From assembly GCA_003258795.1 (NCBI GenBank), contig QHMH01000013.1:1-64000 (forward strand): DNA of 64,000 bases, given 5' to 3'. Positions 9,182-18,763 of the stretch are shown in pieces. A program made the translations under genes and the position numbers. Every line of letters starts with the position of its first letter. Position 1 is the first letter of the stretch. Under the pieces are notes generated by a model. The model did no database searches, had not been told where the DNA came from, and saw nothing but the letters and a program-made list of their open reading frames with translations. This DNA comes from Candidatus Melainabacteria bacterium (GTDB taxonomy: Bacteria > Cyanobacteriota > Vampirovibrionia > Gastranaerophilales > Gastranaerophilaceae).

Positions 9182-9208
9182 ATGTTAACACAAATATTAT
9201 TTTGTCAA
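9182..9208 (-). promoter_or_regulatory. thrB: Promoter of thrB-rlmN-dtd
   Basis: On the minus strand, TTGACA (9203-9208) is followed after 15 bases by TGT-TAACAT, an extended -10. The short spacer weakens the -35 claim. It lies back to back with the promoter of the hydrolase gene. Confidence 0.45.
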
Positions 9209-9225
9209 ACATTTTTGTAAAACCG

Positions 9226-9234
9226 TGTTATAAT
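9226..9234 (+). promoter_or_regulatory. Extended -10 promoter abutting the start codon (leaderless)
   Basis: TG-T-TATAAT ends seven bases before the ATG at 9242, so transcription should start at or one base before the start codon. No ribosome-binding site could fit. A TTGTCA lies at 9202-9207 but with a 21-base spacer. Confidence 0.6.
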
Positions 9235-9241
9235 TATACAA

Positions 9242-10144
9242 ATGAAAAAGTTCTTGTTTTATTTTATAATATTGAAAAAAGCTTTACTTTTGCCATTTTA
9301 TTTTTGTTTTGGTCAAAAGTCAAAACTTTCTGTAAAAATTAGGAAAAATATAGAAAATTATTTGATTTTTCAACCGTCAAAGTTGAGAGCTGTTCCACTT
9401 AATAAGAACTTATTGGGAAAATTTAAACCCATACGCTTCATAACTTCTGATAGGGTGAAAATATATGCTTGGTTTATTGAGCCTAAAAAGGGTATGCCGA
9501 CAATATTATACTTACATGGTCAGGCAGAATCTATACTTAAGCATCAAGATATTGCACAGTTTTGTATAGAGAATGGATTTGGCGCTTTCCTTTTATCTTA
9601 TAGAGGGCATTACAAAAGTTCTGGAAAAGCTTCCGAAAAGGGGGTTTACACAGATGCTCAATCTGCCCTTTCTCAACTGAATAAACTTGGAGTTGAAACA
9701 AAAGATGTTATTGCTTGGGGACATTCACTTGGTACGGTTACTGCTCTCGAAACAGCATCAAATAATGATATAAAAGCAGTTATTCTTCAATCTCCAATAA
9801 AGGAAATTAAATCTGCTGCAGTTGATGTCAATGACTTCTATTTTAGAAGGTTGCATATACCAAAAGTAGCCAATTTCAACAGACAAATTCTTTTAAATAT
9901 GAATTTTGTTCAAAAATTTGATTCTATGTCAAAAATTAAAAGGGTAAAATGTCCAATTCTAATTCTTCATTCAAAAACAGACAGAATCGCACCTTATACA
10001 AACTCAATTGAACTTGCAAAAAATAATGAAAAAGCTATCCTTAAAATCTTTGAAAAAGGTACTCACTGGGATTGTAAATGGTGTTTGCCTTCTGTTTGTG
10101 AATTTATTTATGGTTTAAATCAAAAAGATAAAAATTTATCATAA
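9242..10144 (+). CDS. Membrane-anchored alpha/beta hydrolase
   Basis: 300 residues. A hydrophobic N-terminal stretch (residues 4-22) could be an anchor or uncleaved signal. The alpha/beta hydrolase fold is shown by YLHGQAES (oxyanion region), the nucleophile elbow WGHSLGTVTA, the late Asp in LHSKTDRIAPY and the His in KGTHWDCKW. This is the BEM46/YtmA-like group of serine hydrolases, whose substrates are mostly unknown. The mRNA appears leaderless. Confidence 0.82.
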   Translation: MKKFLFYFIILKKALLLPFYFCFGQKSKLSVKIRKNIENYLIFQPSKLRAVPLNKNLLGKFKPIRFITSDRVKIYAWFIEPKKGMPTILYLHGQAESILKHQDIAQFCIENGFGAFLLSYRGHYKSSGKASEKGVYTDAQSALSQLNKLGVETKDVIAWGHSLGTVTALETASNNDIKAVILQSPIKEIKSAAVDVNDFYFRRLHIPKVANFNRQILLNMNFVQKFDSMSKIKRVKCPILILHSKTDRIAPYTNSIELAKNNEKAILKIFEKGTHWDCKWCLPSVCEFIYGLNQKDKNLS

Positions 10145-10151
10145 TTTTATT

Positions 10152-10180
10152 TTGTCTTAATTTATATTTAATGCTACAAT
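10152..10180 (+). promoter_or_regulatory. Promoter for the exported protein gene at 10201
   Basis: TTGTCT (10152-10157) and TACAAT (10175-10180) are separated by 17 bases, with a TG extension before the -10. Transcription would start near 10187, which rules out the longer reading frame beginning at 10171. Confidence 0.6.
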
Positions 10181-10200
10181 GTCCGAAAAGGATGTTTTGG

Positions 10201-11340
10201 ATGAGAGCGTTTATTTGTTTTTTAATTTCAACTCTTCTAACTTGCAATTGTACTTTTGCAAGTGATGTCTTTAAAGGTTATATTGAAAAAAATACAGAAG
10301 TAGAAAGTCCACTCTTTACTGGTGAAATAGAAGTGTTGGACAAAGATGAAACAGTTGTTCGAATGAGCGTTTCTCAAGTTATTGATGGGAGCTTTTCTAT
10401 AGAAGGCGATGAATTCTTTGCAGAAGTAACAGATGATGTAGAAAGTGAAAATGGAATTTTGATTCCTGCAGGTAGTGTTGCTCATGGAAAAATTTTAGAA
10501 TCTGGCGGGGCAAAAAGGCTTGGTCGAAACGGCTGGGTTAATTTAACATTTGACTACATTATGACTCCTGACGGAAGAGAACTTCCAATAGAAGGTAGAA
10601 TCTCTACAAAAGAACATCCTGTTGTTGCAACTGGTAAAATTATTGCACAAGACGTGGGCTATACAGCAGTTGGAGGGGTAATCGGAGGAGTTGCTGCTAT
10701 TCAACTTTTCGGAATAGAAGCTGCTATCGCATCTCAAGGTTATACCGTAGCAGGCGGTGCCGCAATCGGCGGCGCTATCGGACTCGGTACAGCACTTTAT
10801 AGAAAAGGTAAAACTGTTATGATTAAACCAGGGGATGAAATAAAAGTTAAGGTAAAATCTTCTACTCCGTTGCAAGTTTATAAAAAAACAGCTTTTCTTC
10901 AACAAGAAATGCCTCTTGAAGGGCTTGATGTCGTTATCAGTGATATAAAATACGAAGAAGATCCTTTTGGCCAACTTAATACAATAAAACTAATTTTGTC
11001 TATAAATAATAAATCTTCTTACACATTTTCAAGCTTTGATATAGCTCTTGAAAATGATTATGGTGCAAAATTCTATCCTTCAGTTTTTGCAAAATCTAAT
11101 ATCCTCTTTAAGCAAATTAAACCAGCTCAATCTTGCTCTGGTGAAATTTCTTTTTCAGTTGATAATATCAAAAGAAAATATTGGTTAGTTTTCTACGATA
11201 GAGCTACTTTTAAACCAGTTGCAAAAGTGTCGATAAACAATGCTTATCGAAATGTTTCCCAAAAAACAAAAGAAAAAAATGATAAAAAATTCAATAAAAA
11301 GAAATATTACAAAGATGAAAATTTAGAAATTGATTTGTAA
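10201..11340 (+). CDS. Exported protein with a glycine-rich central segment
   Basis: 379 residues from the ATG at 10201, chosen because the promoter overlaps the earlier ATGs and AAAGG lies at a proper distance. A signal peptide (residues 1-20, ending near TFAS) is followed by a beta-rich domain with the phrase GILIPAGSVAHGKI, then a Gly/Ala-rich segment (about residues 150-200) that could be membrane-active, then a charged C-terminal domain. The central phrase is shared with the smaller exported protein at 54739-55359, so the two appear related. The pattern resembles exported proteins with TrbI/TraB-like folds, but I cannot assign a function. Confidence 0.65.
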   Translation: MRAFICFLISTLLTCNCTFASDVFKGYIEKNTEVESPLFTGEIEVLDKDETVVRMSVSQVIDGSFSIEGDEFFAEVTDDVESENGILIPAGSVAHGKILESGGAKRLGRNGWVNLTFDYIMTPDGRELPIEGRISTKEHPVVATGKIIAQDVGYTAVGGVIGGVAAIQLFGIEAAIASQGYTVAGGAAIGGAIGLGTALYRKGKTVMIKPGDEIKVKVKSSTPLQVYKKTAFLQQEMPLEGLDVVISDIKYEEDPFGQLNTIKLILSINNKSSYTFSSFDIALENDYGAKFYPSVFAKSNILFKQIKPAQSCSGEISFSVDNIKRKYWLVFYDRATFKPVAKVSINNAYRNVSQKTKEKNDKKFNKKKYYKDENLEIDL

Positions 11341-11378
11341 TTTTGTGCTAAAATAATCTTCGAAAAAGGTGTATTATT

Positions 11379-13079
11379 TTGCAAGATAAGTTTAGACGAT
11401 ATAAAAATTTTGATAAAAGGGTTAGTTATTTGCAAATTTTCTTTGTAGGTTTTGCAATAGCGTTGCTTTTTCACCTGTTTTTAAATCAAATTATAGATAG
11501 ACGTCACTACCGTTTGAAGGCAAAAAAGCAAAGAAGTTCAAAAAACTTTGTTATGAGAGGAGATATTTTTGACAGAAATGGAATAAAACTTGCCTCTGAT
11601 AAAATAACTTTTGATATATATGCTCACCCAAGAAATTACAGAGATATGACCCCTGCACAAATTGCAGAAAAACTTGCCCCATATTTGAAAATGTCAAGGG
11701 CTGAACTTACTCAAAAACTTTCAAAAAATTCACGTGTAATTACATTGAAAAAGGGTGTATCAAAAAATGATGCTGATGCAATTAGAAAACTCGGCTTACG
11801 CTCAATAAGTATGGGTAAGAAAAATACAAGAGTTTATCCTCAAGAAGACATGGCATCTCATGTTTTGGGCTATTACAACTTTGATGCAGATATCGCAGCA
11901 GGTGTTGAGCTTACTGCAAAAAAAGATTTGGAATATGTGGAAAAAAATGTTCCAACTGAAAGAACTCCAGACGGGAATATTATTTATTCGGTTACAACAG
12001 ACCCTTCTTCAACATCTGGTCAATTAAAAGGTAAGAGTATTACTCTTACAATCGATACGGCTTTGCAACATATTTGTGAAGAAGAACTTTACAAAATGAT
12101 TTATAAAAAACAAGCTTATAGAGGAACTGTAATAGTAATGGATCCTAAAACAGGAGAAATTTTAGCGTATGCTGTTTATCCTCACTACAATCCGAATAAA
12201 TACAGAGAAGCTTCACAATTCCAAATAAAGAACTGGACACTTACTGATGTATTGCCTCCAGGGTCTACATTTAAAATTATAACAGTTGCATCTGCAATGG
12301 CTTTAGGAAAAATAAATCCATCTTCAAAAATACTTGATACAGGTAAAATTAAAGTAGGTTGGTGGGATATTAAAAACTATGATTACCACAAACGACCTTA
12401 TCCAGGATGGATTTCTTTGCAATATCTATTTGAACACTCAAGTAACGTTGCATCAATTAAGGTCGCACAACAAATGTCGCCTTTTGAGTTCTACTCAATG
12501 TTAAAGAAGTTTGGTATAGGTACAAAAACGGGAATAGATTTGTCTGGGGAATCAAGTGGACTACTTCCAAAATATACAAAATGGGATAGTGCAACACATG
12601 CATCAATGGGTTATGGATATGGTGCATCTGTTACCCCTATACAAATGGTTTCAGCTATATCAGCTCTTGCAAATAACGGGGTTAGAGTTACACCGCACAT
12701 AATCAAATACTCTCCAGAAGTCGCAGAAACAAAATTGAAGAGAACAGAAGTTATGCCTGCTTCTACAGCACAGGCAATTACAAAAATTCTTGTAGCAAGT
12801 GTTAATAATTCAAGAGCTCCAATTAAACTCGATAAATATCAAATTGCTGCAAAAACAGGTACATCAAGAAAACCTAATGAAAATTCTTCTGGATATTCAA
12901 ATAAACTTTACACTTCCGTTGTTGGCTATCTTCCAGCATCAGATCCGAAAATTCTGATATATGTATTAGTGGACTCTCCTTCTGGTTACGAAAACTGGGG
13001 AAGTACAGTTGCTGGACCTATCTTTAAGGAAGTTGCAACTCAATCTGCAAGAATTTTGAATTTAAAACCCGATAAATAA
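11379..13079 (+). CDS. ftsI: Penicillin-binding protein 2/FtsI-type peptidoglycan transpeptidase
   Basis: 566 residues. A short cytoplasmic tail and one membrane helix (residues ~18-37) precede the dimerisation domain (MRGDIFDRNG) and the transpeptidase domain. The catalytic triad motifs are visible: STFK (Ser ~296), SSN and KTGTS (~492). This class cross-links septal or lateral-wall peptidoglycan. Placement directly before murE matches the division cluster and favours FtsI over the elongation PBP2. The start is a TTG preceded nine bases upstream by AAAAAGG; an extended -10-like TGCTAAAAT sits at 11346-11354. Confidence 0.9.
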   Translation: MQDKFRRYKNFDKRVSYLQIFFVGFAIALLFHLFLNQIIDRRHYRLKAKKQRSSKNFVMRGDIFDRNGIKLASDKITFDIYAHPRNYRDMTPAQIAEKLAPYLKMSRAELTQKLSKNSRVITLKKGVSKNDADAIRKLGLRSISMGKKNTRVYPQEDMASHVLGYYNFDADIAAGVELTAKKDLEYVEKNVPTERTPDGNIIYSVTTDPSSTSGQLKGKSITLTIDTALQHICEEELYKMIYKKQAYRGTVIVMDPKTGEILAYAVYPHYNPNKYREASQFQIKNWTLTDVLPPGSTFKIITVASAMALGKINPSSKILDTGKIKVGWWDIKNYDYHKRPYPGWISLQYLFEHSSNVASIKVAQQMSPFEFYSMLKKFGIGTKTGIDLSGESSGLLPKYTKWDSATHASMGYGYGASVTPIQMVSAISALANNGVRVTPHIIKYSPEVAETKLKRTEVMPASTAQAITKILVASVNNSRAPIKLDKYQIAAKTGTSRKPNENSSGYSNKLYTSVVGYLPASDPKILIYVLVDSPSGYENWGSTVAGPIFKEVATQSARILNLKPDK

Positions 13080-13091
13080 AGGAAAAGAACT

Positions 13092-14561
13092 ATGAAACTC
13101 GAAGAACTTATCGAAAATTTACACTACAAAGAACTAATCAATTTCAAAAATGTTGATATTACAGGAATTTCTTACAATTCCCAAACAACTAAAAAAGGAA
13201 ACATTTTCGTATGTATGACAGGAGAACATACAGACGGTCATAAATATTTCCAAAAAGCTGTTGAAGTCGGAGCAGTTGCTCTTATGGTAGAAAAACCATT
13301 AGATACACACCTTCCGCAAGTTGTTGTCGCATCTACAAAAAAACAGATTGCAGATATTTCTGCAAAGTTTTTTAACTTCCCTTCAAAAAGTCTTAACTTG
13401 GTTGGAGTTACAGGTACTAATGGAAAAACTACCGTTACTCACTTGTTGCAAAAAATAATGGAATATAATGGACAACAATGTGCACTAATCGGAACTCTTG
13501 GTTATAAACTTTCGTCAACAGATCCTTATAGAGAGGCAAAATATACAACTCCTCAAGCTCCAGAACTTCAAAATCTTTTGAACAGAATGAAAAAGAAAAA
13601 TGTTGAAGATGTGGTAATGGAAGTAAGTTCACATGCCCTTGAACAAAACAGAGTTGGTGGATGTTTTTATAAAGGTGCTGTATTCACAAATCTTACACAA
13701 GACCATTTAGATTACCATATAACAATGGAAAATTATTTTCAGGCAAAATCAATTCTTTTTAGGAATCTAAAAGAAGGTTCTTTTGCTGTAATCAATAAAG
13801 ATGATTCTTATGCAGAAAAATTTATAGAAGTAATTCCAGAAGGAGTTAAACTTATTACTTATGGTATCAAAAATGATGCTGATGTAGTTGCAAGAGATGT
13901 GAAATTTAACTCTGATGGAAGTGAATTTGTTTTTGAAGTTAAAGGTCAAGAGCCTAAAAAAGTAACTTTAAGTATGAGCGGAGTTTTTAGCGTATATAAC
14001 GTTCTTGCTGCGATTACGGCTGGAATGGCATTGGGAGCTTCTCCAGATTCTATAAAAGCTTTGGAAAAAGAAAAAGGCGTTTCTGGAAGGTTTGAAACTG
14101 TTGTTAAAAAACCTTTAGTTATTGTTGACTATGCTCACACTCCAGATGGACTTGAAAATGTATTGAAAGCTGCAAGAGAAATTACGCCAGAAAATGCAAA
14201 ATTGGTATGTTTATTTGGCTGTGGCGGAGATAGAGATGCTACTAAAAGACCAAAAATGGGTAAAATAGCGGAAAGAATTGCGGATAAGATAGTTGTTACT
14301 TCCGATAACCCAAGAAGTGAAAATCCAGAGAAAATTATTGATGATATTCTTCAAGGGATTGAAAATAAAAATAATGCAATTATTGAACCTGATAGAGGTA
14401 AAGCTATTGCACTATTGAAAAAAATCGCAAATGAAAATGATGTTGTTATCGTTGCAGGAAAAGGTCATGAAGATTACCAGATTCTTAAAGATAAAACAAT
14501 TCATTTTGATGATAGAGAAGAAGTGAAGAAAGTCTTTTTGGGAATTACAATTGAAGATTAA
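13092..14561 (+). CDS. murE: UDP-N-acetylmuramoyl-tripeptide synthetase MurE (meso-DAP-adding)
   Basis: 489 residues, normal for MurE, which adds the third amino acid to the peptidoglycan stem in the cytoplasm. The P-loop TGTNGKTT (about residue 107), the central SSHALEQNR segment and the ligase C-terminal domain are present. The DNPR motif near residue 405 is the known signature for meso-diaminopimelate selection, so the wall is of the DAP type. It is 12 bases downstream of the PBP gene with a GGAAAAG ribosome site. Confidence 0.96.
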   Translation: MKLEELIENLHYKELINFKNVDITGISYNSQTTKKGNIFVCMTGEHTDGHKYFQKAVEVGAVALMVEKPLDTHLPQVVVASTKKQIADISAKFFNFPSKSLNLVGVTGTNGKTTVTHLLQKIMEYNGQQCALIGTLGYKLSSTDPYREAKYTTPQAPELQNLLNRMKKKNVEDVVMEVSSHALEQNRVGGCFYKGAVFTNLTQDHLDYHITMENYFQAKSILFRNLKEGSFAVINKDDSYAEKFIEVIPEGVKLITYGIKNDADVVARDVKFNSDGSEFVFEVKGQEPKKVTLSMSGVFSVYNVLAAITAGMALGASPDSIKALEKEKGVSGRFETVVKKPLVIVDYAHTPDGLENVLKAAREITPENAKLVCLFGCGGDRDATKRPKMGKIAERIADKIVVTSDNPRSENPEKIIDDILQGIENKNNAIIEPDRGKAIALLKKIANENDVVIVAGKGHEDYQILKDKTIHFDDREEVKKVFLGITIED

Positions 14562-14564
14562 ATT

Positions 14565-15530
14565 ATGACCGATATAATTTTTAAAAACGCTCAAATATCA
14601 AATTTGCTTGTGGAACAACATTTTCACGGTTGTTTTGGAATAAATTTTTCAAATTGTTCGGTTGATGATGTAGTTTTTGTTGCACGTAAAATTTTGCAAT
14701 ATGGAATTGGTGGAATTTTTCCAACATTGGTAACTGACGATGTTGAAAATATCAAAAGACAAATAAAAATTATAAAAAAAGCAAGTGAAAATTTACCAGA
14801 AGATGCTGCAAAAATTTTGGGCATTCATCTTGAAGGAATTTTTATAAATCCATTAAAGAAAGGAATTCATGATGAAACAAAACTTCTTGAATTAACAGTA
14901 AAAAACTATAAACTAATCGAAGATGACTTTATAAAAATTGTAACGCTTGCTCCGGAACTTGATAAAGGTCTTCAAAAATATCTAAAGCGAAAAGGTGTAA
15001 AAGTTCAAGCCGGTCATTGTGTCGGTGGCGATTTGTCTTGTTGTGATGGGGTAACACATACTTTTAATGCAATGGAAGGAGTTTCCCATAAAAAAGATAC
15101 AACAGCGCTTTCAGCTTTAACCGAAAATCTTTATGCTGAAATAATTGCAGATGGTGTACATGTAAATAAAAAAGCTCTTGATTTGTTTTTTAAAATGAAG
15201 TCAAAAAATAAAATTTTGTTGATTTCAGATTGCTTACCAGTTACAAAAAGTGATTTAAAACAAGTGTCATTTGCAGGTAAAGAAATTTATTATGATGGTA
15301 AAAAAGCAACATCAAAGGACGGAGTTCTTGCAGGAAGTACAATGCTATTAACAGATATTGTAAGAAAATTGTCTTTGGAAAATCCTGAAAAATTCTCAAC
15401 GTATGTTGCAATGGCAAGTTTAAATCAATATAAATATCATAAAATCAAACTCAATGGGAAAGTTTGGTGGGATGAAAAATTTAATATTCTTGCTGTTGAA
15501 AAAGACGGAATAGTTTTGTGTAAAAAGTAA
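14565..15530 (+). CDS. nagA: NagA-like N-acetylglucosamine-6-phosphate deacetylase, compact form
   Basis: 321 residues against about 380 for typical NagA. Family motifs are present in order: FHGCFG, HLEGIF (metal-binding Glu), QAGHC, THTFNAM, ADGVHV, SDC (catalytic Asp) and AGSTMLL. The protein starts straight in the barrel domain, so most of the N-terminal half of the beta-sandwich found in amidohydrolases is missing. NagA releases acetate from GlcNAc-6-P during amino-sugar recycling, which fits its place just after murE. Only three bases separate it from murE. Confidence 0.8.
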   Translation: MTDIIFKNAQISNLLVEQHFHGCFGINFSNCSVDDVVFVARKILQYGIGGIFPTLVTDDVENIKRQIKIIKKASENLPEDAAKILGIHLEGIFINPLKKGIHDETKLLELTVKNYKLIEDDFIKIVTLAPELDKGLQKYLKRKGVKVQAGHCVGGDLSCCDGVTHTFNAMEGVSHKKDTTALSALTENLYAEIIADGVHVNKKALDLFFKMKSKNKILLISDCLPVTKSDLKQVSFAGKEIYYDGKKATSKDGVLAGSTMLLTDIVRKLSLENPEKFSTYVAMASLNQYKYHKIKLNGKVWWDEKFNILAVEKDGIVLCKK

Positions 15531-15547
15531 ATATTTGATAAAAAACT

Positions 15548-15575
15548 TTGCGGTTCTGCGTTGTTTTGGTATAAT
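15548..15575 (+). promoter_or_regulatory. Extended -10 promoter abutting the start codon (leaderless)
   Basis: TTGCGG, 16 bases, then TATAAT with a TG extension; the -10 ends seven bases before the ATG at 15583. The predicted transcript begins at the start codon. Confidence 0.6.
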
Positions 15576-15582
15576 CATTACT

Positions 15583-16308
15583 ATGATAGAAACAAAAAAA
15601 GAAAAACTTTTAGGTTATGAAATAGATTGTCTTAATACATCACAGGCAGTTGAATATGCTTGTCAATTGATTAAGACAAGAAAAGGTGGGCAAGTTATAA
15701 CAATTAACCCAGAGATGATTCAAGAAGCAAAAAAGAATGAAGCTTTTTCGAATGTCGTAAAAAATGCAGATTTAATCTTACCAGATGGGGTTGGAATAGA
15801 AATTGCGTTTAAAATAAAAAATAAAAAAGTTGATAGAGTTCCTGGAATTGATTTTTCGATGAAAATGCTTGAACAGTGCGCAAAGGATAAAATTCCTGTG
15901 GCTCTGGTTGGGGCAAAACCTCATGTAATTTCAGGGGCGGTTAAAAGATTAAAAGATAAATTACCTGACTTAAAAATTGTATATTATCATAATGGTTATT
16001 TTTCAGATGACGAAAGAATTATAAAAGAACTTAAAAGAAATGTTCCAAAATTCGTTTTGGTAGCATTAGGTTCTCCAAAACAAGAGTTTTTCATCGAGAA
16101 AGCAAGAAGAGAACTACCAGCAGCCTTGATGATAGGTGTTGGTGGTAGTTTTGATGTATGGTCTGGGAATGTAAAAAGAGCTCCAGAGTTCTTTCAAAAA
16201 ACAGGGTTGGAATGGCTTTATAGAACAATTAAGGAACCTAATAGGTTTAAAAGAATATTTCCGACTTTGCCAAAATTTATTATAAGAGTTATCATAGAAG
16301 ATAAGTAG
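15583..16308 (+). CDS. WecG/TagA/CpsF-family glycosyltransferase
   Basis: 241 residues from the ATG at 15583, chosen because the promoter lies immediately before it; a longer frame from 15535 would cover the promoter. The family (GT26) transfers ManNAc or a related sugar to an undecaprenyl-linked acceptor at the inner membrane. Conserved blocks are visible: ITINPEM, ADLILPDGVGI, RVPGID, ALGSPKQEFFI and GVGGSFDVWSG. It probably acts in a surface polysaccharide or wall polymer pathway. Confidence 0.88.
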   Translation: MIETKKEKLLGYEIDCLNTSQAVEYACQLIKTRKGGQVITINPEMIQEAKKNEAFSNVVKNADLILPDGVGIEIAFKIKNKKVDRVPGIDFSMKMLEQCAKDKIPVALVGAKPHVISGAVKRLKDKLPDLKIVYYHNGYFSDDERIIKELKRNVPKFVLVALGSPKQEFFIEKARRELPAALMIGVGGSFDVWSGNVKRAPEFFQKTGLEWLYRTIKEPNRFKRIFPTLPKFIIRVIIEDK

Positions 16309-16317
16309 GAGTGTTAT

Positions 16318-17139
16318 ATGGAAAAACAAGAAGTAGAAAGAATTAAAGAAATTTGCAGATATAACCGCTGCAATGTTATCAAAACAATTCATAACGCTAA
16401 ATCTGGACACCCAGGTGGAGGTTTATCTGCAATAGACATTATGACTGTTTTGTATGAAAAGGTGATGAAAAATAATCCAAATCCTAAAACTGCAGAAGAA
16501 TATGAAACACGTGACAGATTCGTGCTTTCAAAAGGACATGCATCAGCAGGATACTATGCTGTTCTCGCAAAAAGAGGATATTTCCCAGAAGAAGAATTAG
16601 CTGGGTTTAGGAAAATAAACTGTCTTTTACAGGGTCACCCTAATAATCATATTCCAGGTGTTGAAGTTCCAACTGGTTCATTGGGTCAAGGTATATCAAT
16701 GGCTTGTGGTATTGCGATGGCATTAAAACTTGATAAAAATCCAGCTCATGTTTTTGTATTAACTGGAGATGGAGAATTACAAGAAGGAAGTTGTTGGGAA
16801 GCATTTATGCATGCACCTCACAGAAAACTTAATAATCTAACCGTTATCATTGACAGAAATAATCTTCAAATTGACGGTTCGGTTGATACAATAAAAGATA
16901 TCGAACCTTTGGATAAAAAACTTGAAGCATTTAATTGGAAGGTTGTAAAAATTGATGGTCATAACATTGAAGAAATTTATGAAGCTTTAGAAAATTCTAA
17001 AAAATCTGATTGTCCAACAGCGATTATTGCAAAGACTATTAAAGGTAAAGGCGTAAGCTTTATGGAAAATCAATGTGGCTGGCATGGTAAAAGCCCTAAC
17101 GATGAAGAGTGTAAGAAAGCATTAGAGGAGTTGCAATAA
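16318..17139 (+). CDS. Transketolase, N-terminal subunit
   Basis: 273 residues covering the thiamine-diphosphate pyrophosphate-binding half: GHPGGGLSAIDIM, SKGHAS, and the GDG...NN cofactor motif (TGDGELQEGSCWEA, then DRNNLQIDG). In many anaerobes and archaea transketolase is split into two adjacent genes, as here. It moves two-carbon units in the pentose phosphate pathway. An AGGAG ribosome site precedes the ATG, and the stop shares a base with the next start (TAATG). Confidence 0.93.
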   Translation: MEKQEVERIKEICRYNRCNVIKTIHNAKSGHPGGGLSAIDIMTVLYEKVMKNNPNPKTAEEYETRDRFVLSKGHASAGYYAVLAKRGYFPEEELAGFRKINCLLQGHPNNHIPGVEVPTGSLGQGISMACGIAMALKLDKNPAHVFVLTGDGELQEGSCWEAFMHAPHRKLNNLTVIIDRNNLQIDGSVDTIKDIEPLDKKLEAFNWKVVKIDGHNIEEIYEALENSKKSDCPTAIIAKTIKGKGVSFMENQCGWHGKSPNDEECKKALEELQ

Positions 17140-18083
17140 TGATAGACAGAACAAATAATAAATCAATCAGAGCTGCTTATGGTAACGCTTTGGTTGAGGT
17201 TGGAAAAGAAAATGAAAATGTTGTAGTTTTGGATGCTGATGTTGCAAAATCTACAATGTCAATAACATTCAAAAATGCATATCCGGAAAGATTTTTTGAT
17301 ATGGGTATTGCAGAGCAAGATATGGTTGCTACTGCAGCAGGTCTTGCAAGTCAAGGAAAAATTCCTTTTGCATCAACATTTGCAGTTTTTGCAACAGGTA
17401 GAACTTATGACCAAATTAGAAATGGTATATGTTATGGAAATTTGAATGCAAAAATTGTTGGAACTCACGGTGGTATTACCGTTGGTGAAGATGGTGCAAG
17501 TCACCAAGCATTAGAAGACATTTCTTTAATGAGAGGTTTACCTAACATGACAGTTATTGTTCCTGCGGATTGTAAAGAATGTCTTGAAGCAGTTAAATAT
17601 GCCGCAAAACATGAAGGTCCTGTTTATATTAGAGTTGCACGTTCAAATGTTCCAGATATCTTTGATGACTCTTACGAATTGGCTCTTGATGGAAAAGTTA
17701 TGAGAGAAGGAAAAGATGTTGTTGTTATTACAAATGGTGAAACTTTAGCAGAAGTTTTAGATGCTGCAGAAATTCTTTCTCAAAAAGGTATTGATGCAAA
17801 AGTAATCAACTTACCAGTTGTAAAACCGTTGAATGAAGATGTAATTTTGAAAGAAACTGCGGATGCAAAATTGTGCGTTACCGTAGAAAATCATTCAATA
17901 ATTGGTGGTTTGGGAAGTGCAATTTGTGAAGTCTTGAGTGAAAAAGCTCCAAAAAAAGTTTTAAGAATTGGAACTAATGATGTATTTGGACAAAGCGGAA
18001 CTGTAAAGGCTCTACTTGACTATTATGGACTTACTGCAGAAAAAATTGCTCAAAGAATACAGGAAAAAATGGAAACTTTATAA
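17139..18083 (+). CDS. Transketolase, C-terminal subunit
   Basis: 314 residues completing the enzyme: the pyrimidine-binding domain (VVVLDADVAKSTM, MGIAEQDMVATAAGLA, where the Glu activates the cofactor) and the transketolase C-terminal domain. It overlaps the N-terminal subunit at its start and ftsE at its end, both as TAATG, which ties sugar metabolism and the division genes into one coupled transcript. Confidence 0.93.
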   Translation: MIDRTNNKSIRAAYGNALVEVGKENENVVVLDADVAKSTMSITFKNAYPERFFDMGIAEQDMVATAAGLASQGKIPFASTFAVFATGRTYDQIRNGICYGNLNAKIVGTHGGITVGEDGASHQALEDISLMRGLPNMTVIVPADCKECLEAVKYAAKHEGPVYIRVARSNVPDIFDDSYELALDGKVMREGKDVVVITNGETLAEVLDAAEILSQKGIDAKVINLPVVKPLNEDVILKETADAKLCVTVENHSIIGGLGSAICEVLSEKAPKKVLRIGTNDVFGQSGTVKALLDYYGLTAEKIAQRIQEKMETL

Positions 18084-18763
18084 TGATACAATTACGTTCG
18101 GTAACAAAAAAATATAAATCAAATTATGCCCTAAAAAATGTCAATCTTGATATTTTATCAGGTGAATTTGTTTTTATTGTTGGTGCTTCAGGGGCAGGAA
18201 AATCTACTCTTATAAAAATGTTATATAGAGAAGAAATTCCGTCCTCTGGCACGGTTATGATTGGTGGAATAAATATTGCAAATCTTCCAACTGATAAAGT
18301 CCCTAATTTAAGGGCTTGCATGGGGATAGTATTTCAAGATTATAAATTACTACAAAATCAAACTGTGTATGACAATGTTGCCTACGTAATAAGAACTCTT
18401 GGAATGAGCACTAAAGAAATAAATGCGAGAGTTTTGGGTGCATTAAAAATTGTTGGTCTTTCTGAAAAAAGAAATGCAAAACCAACAGAGCTTTCTGGTG
18501 GTGAACAACAAAGAGTTAGTATCGCAAGGGCTATTGTAAACGGTCCTCCACTTTTAATAGCAGATGAACCAACAGGTAATCTTGACCCAAAAAACTCAAT
18601 GGAAGTTATGCAAATTTTAGATCAAATTAACCAAAGAGGTATTACTGTTATTGTTTCAACTCATGATGCAAATATGGTAAATTACTTTAGAAAAAGGGTT
18701 ATTACGCTTGATAAAGGCGAAATAATAAGAGATATTCAGGCAGGTACTTATGAGCAGCAATAA
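18083..18763 (+). CDS. ftsE: Cell division ATP-binding protein FtsE
   Basis: 226 residues. An ABC ATPase with Walker [10 protein letters not shown], signature [15 protein letters not shown] and Walker [14 protein letters not shown]. FtsE with FtsX forms a type VII ABC complex that activates peptidoglycan hydrolases at the septum. The identity is set by the overlapping ftsX gene. Confidence 0.93.
   Translation: MIQLRSVTKKYKSNYALKNVNLDILSGEFVFIVGASGAGKSTLIKMLYREEIPSSGTVMIGGINIANLPTDKVPNLRACMGIVFQDYKLLQNQTVYDNVAYVIRTLGMSTKEINARVLGALKIVGLSEKRNAKPTELSGGEQQRVSIARAIVNGPPLLIADEPTGNLDPKNSMEVMQILDQINQRGITVIVSTHDANMVNYFRKRVITLDKGEIIRDIQAGTYEQQ

Noticed and set aside
10171..10200. Longer N-terminus for the exported protein
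   Set aside because: The -10 box lies inside it, so it cannot be transcribed; the ATG at 10201 also gives a proper signal peptide.
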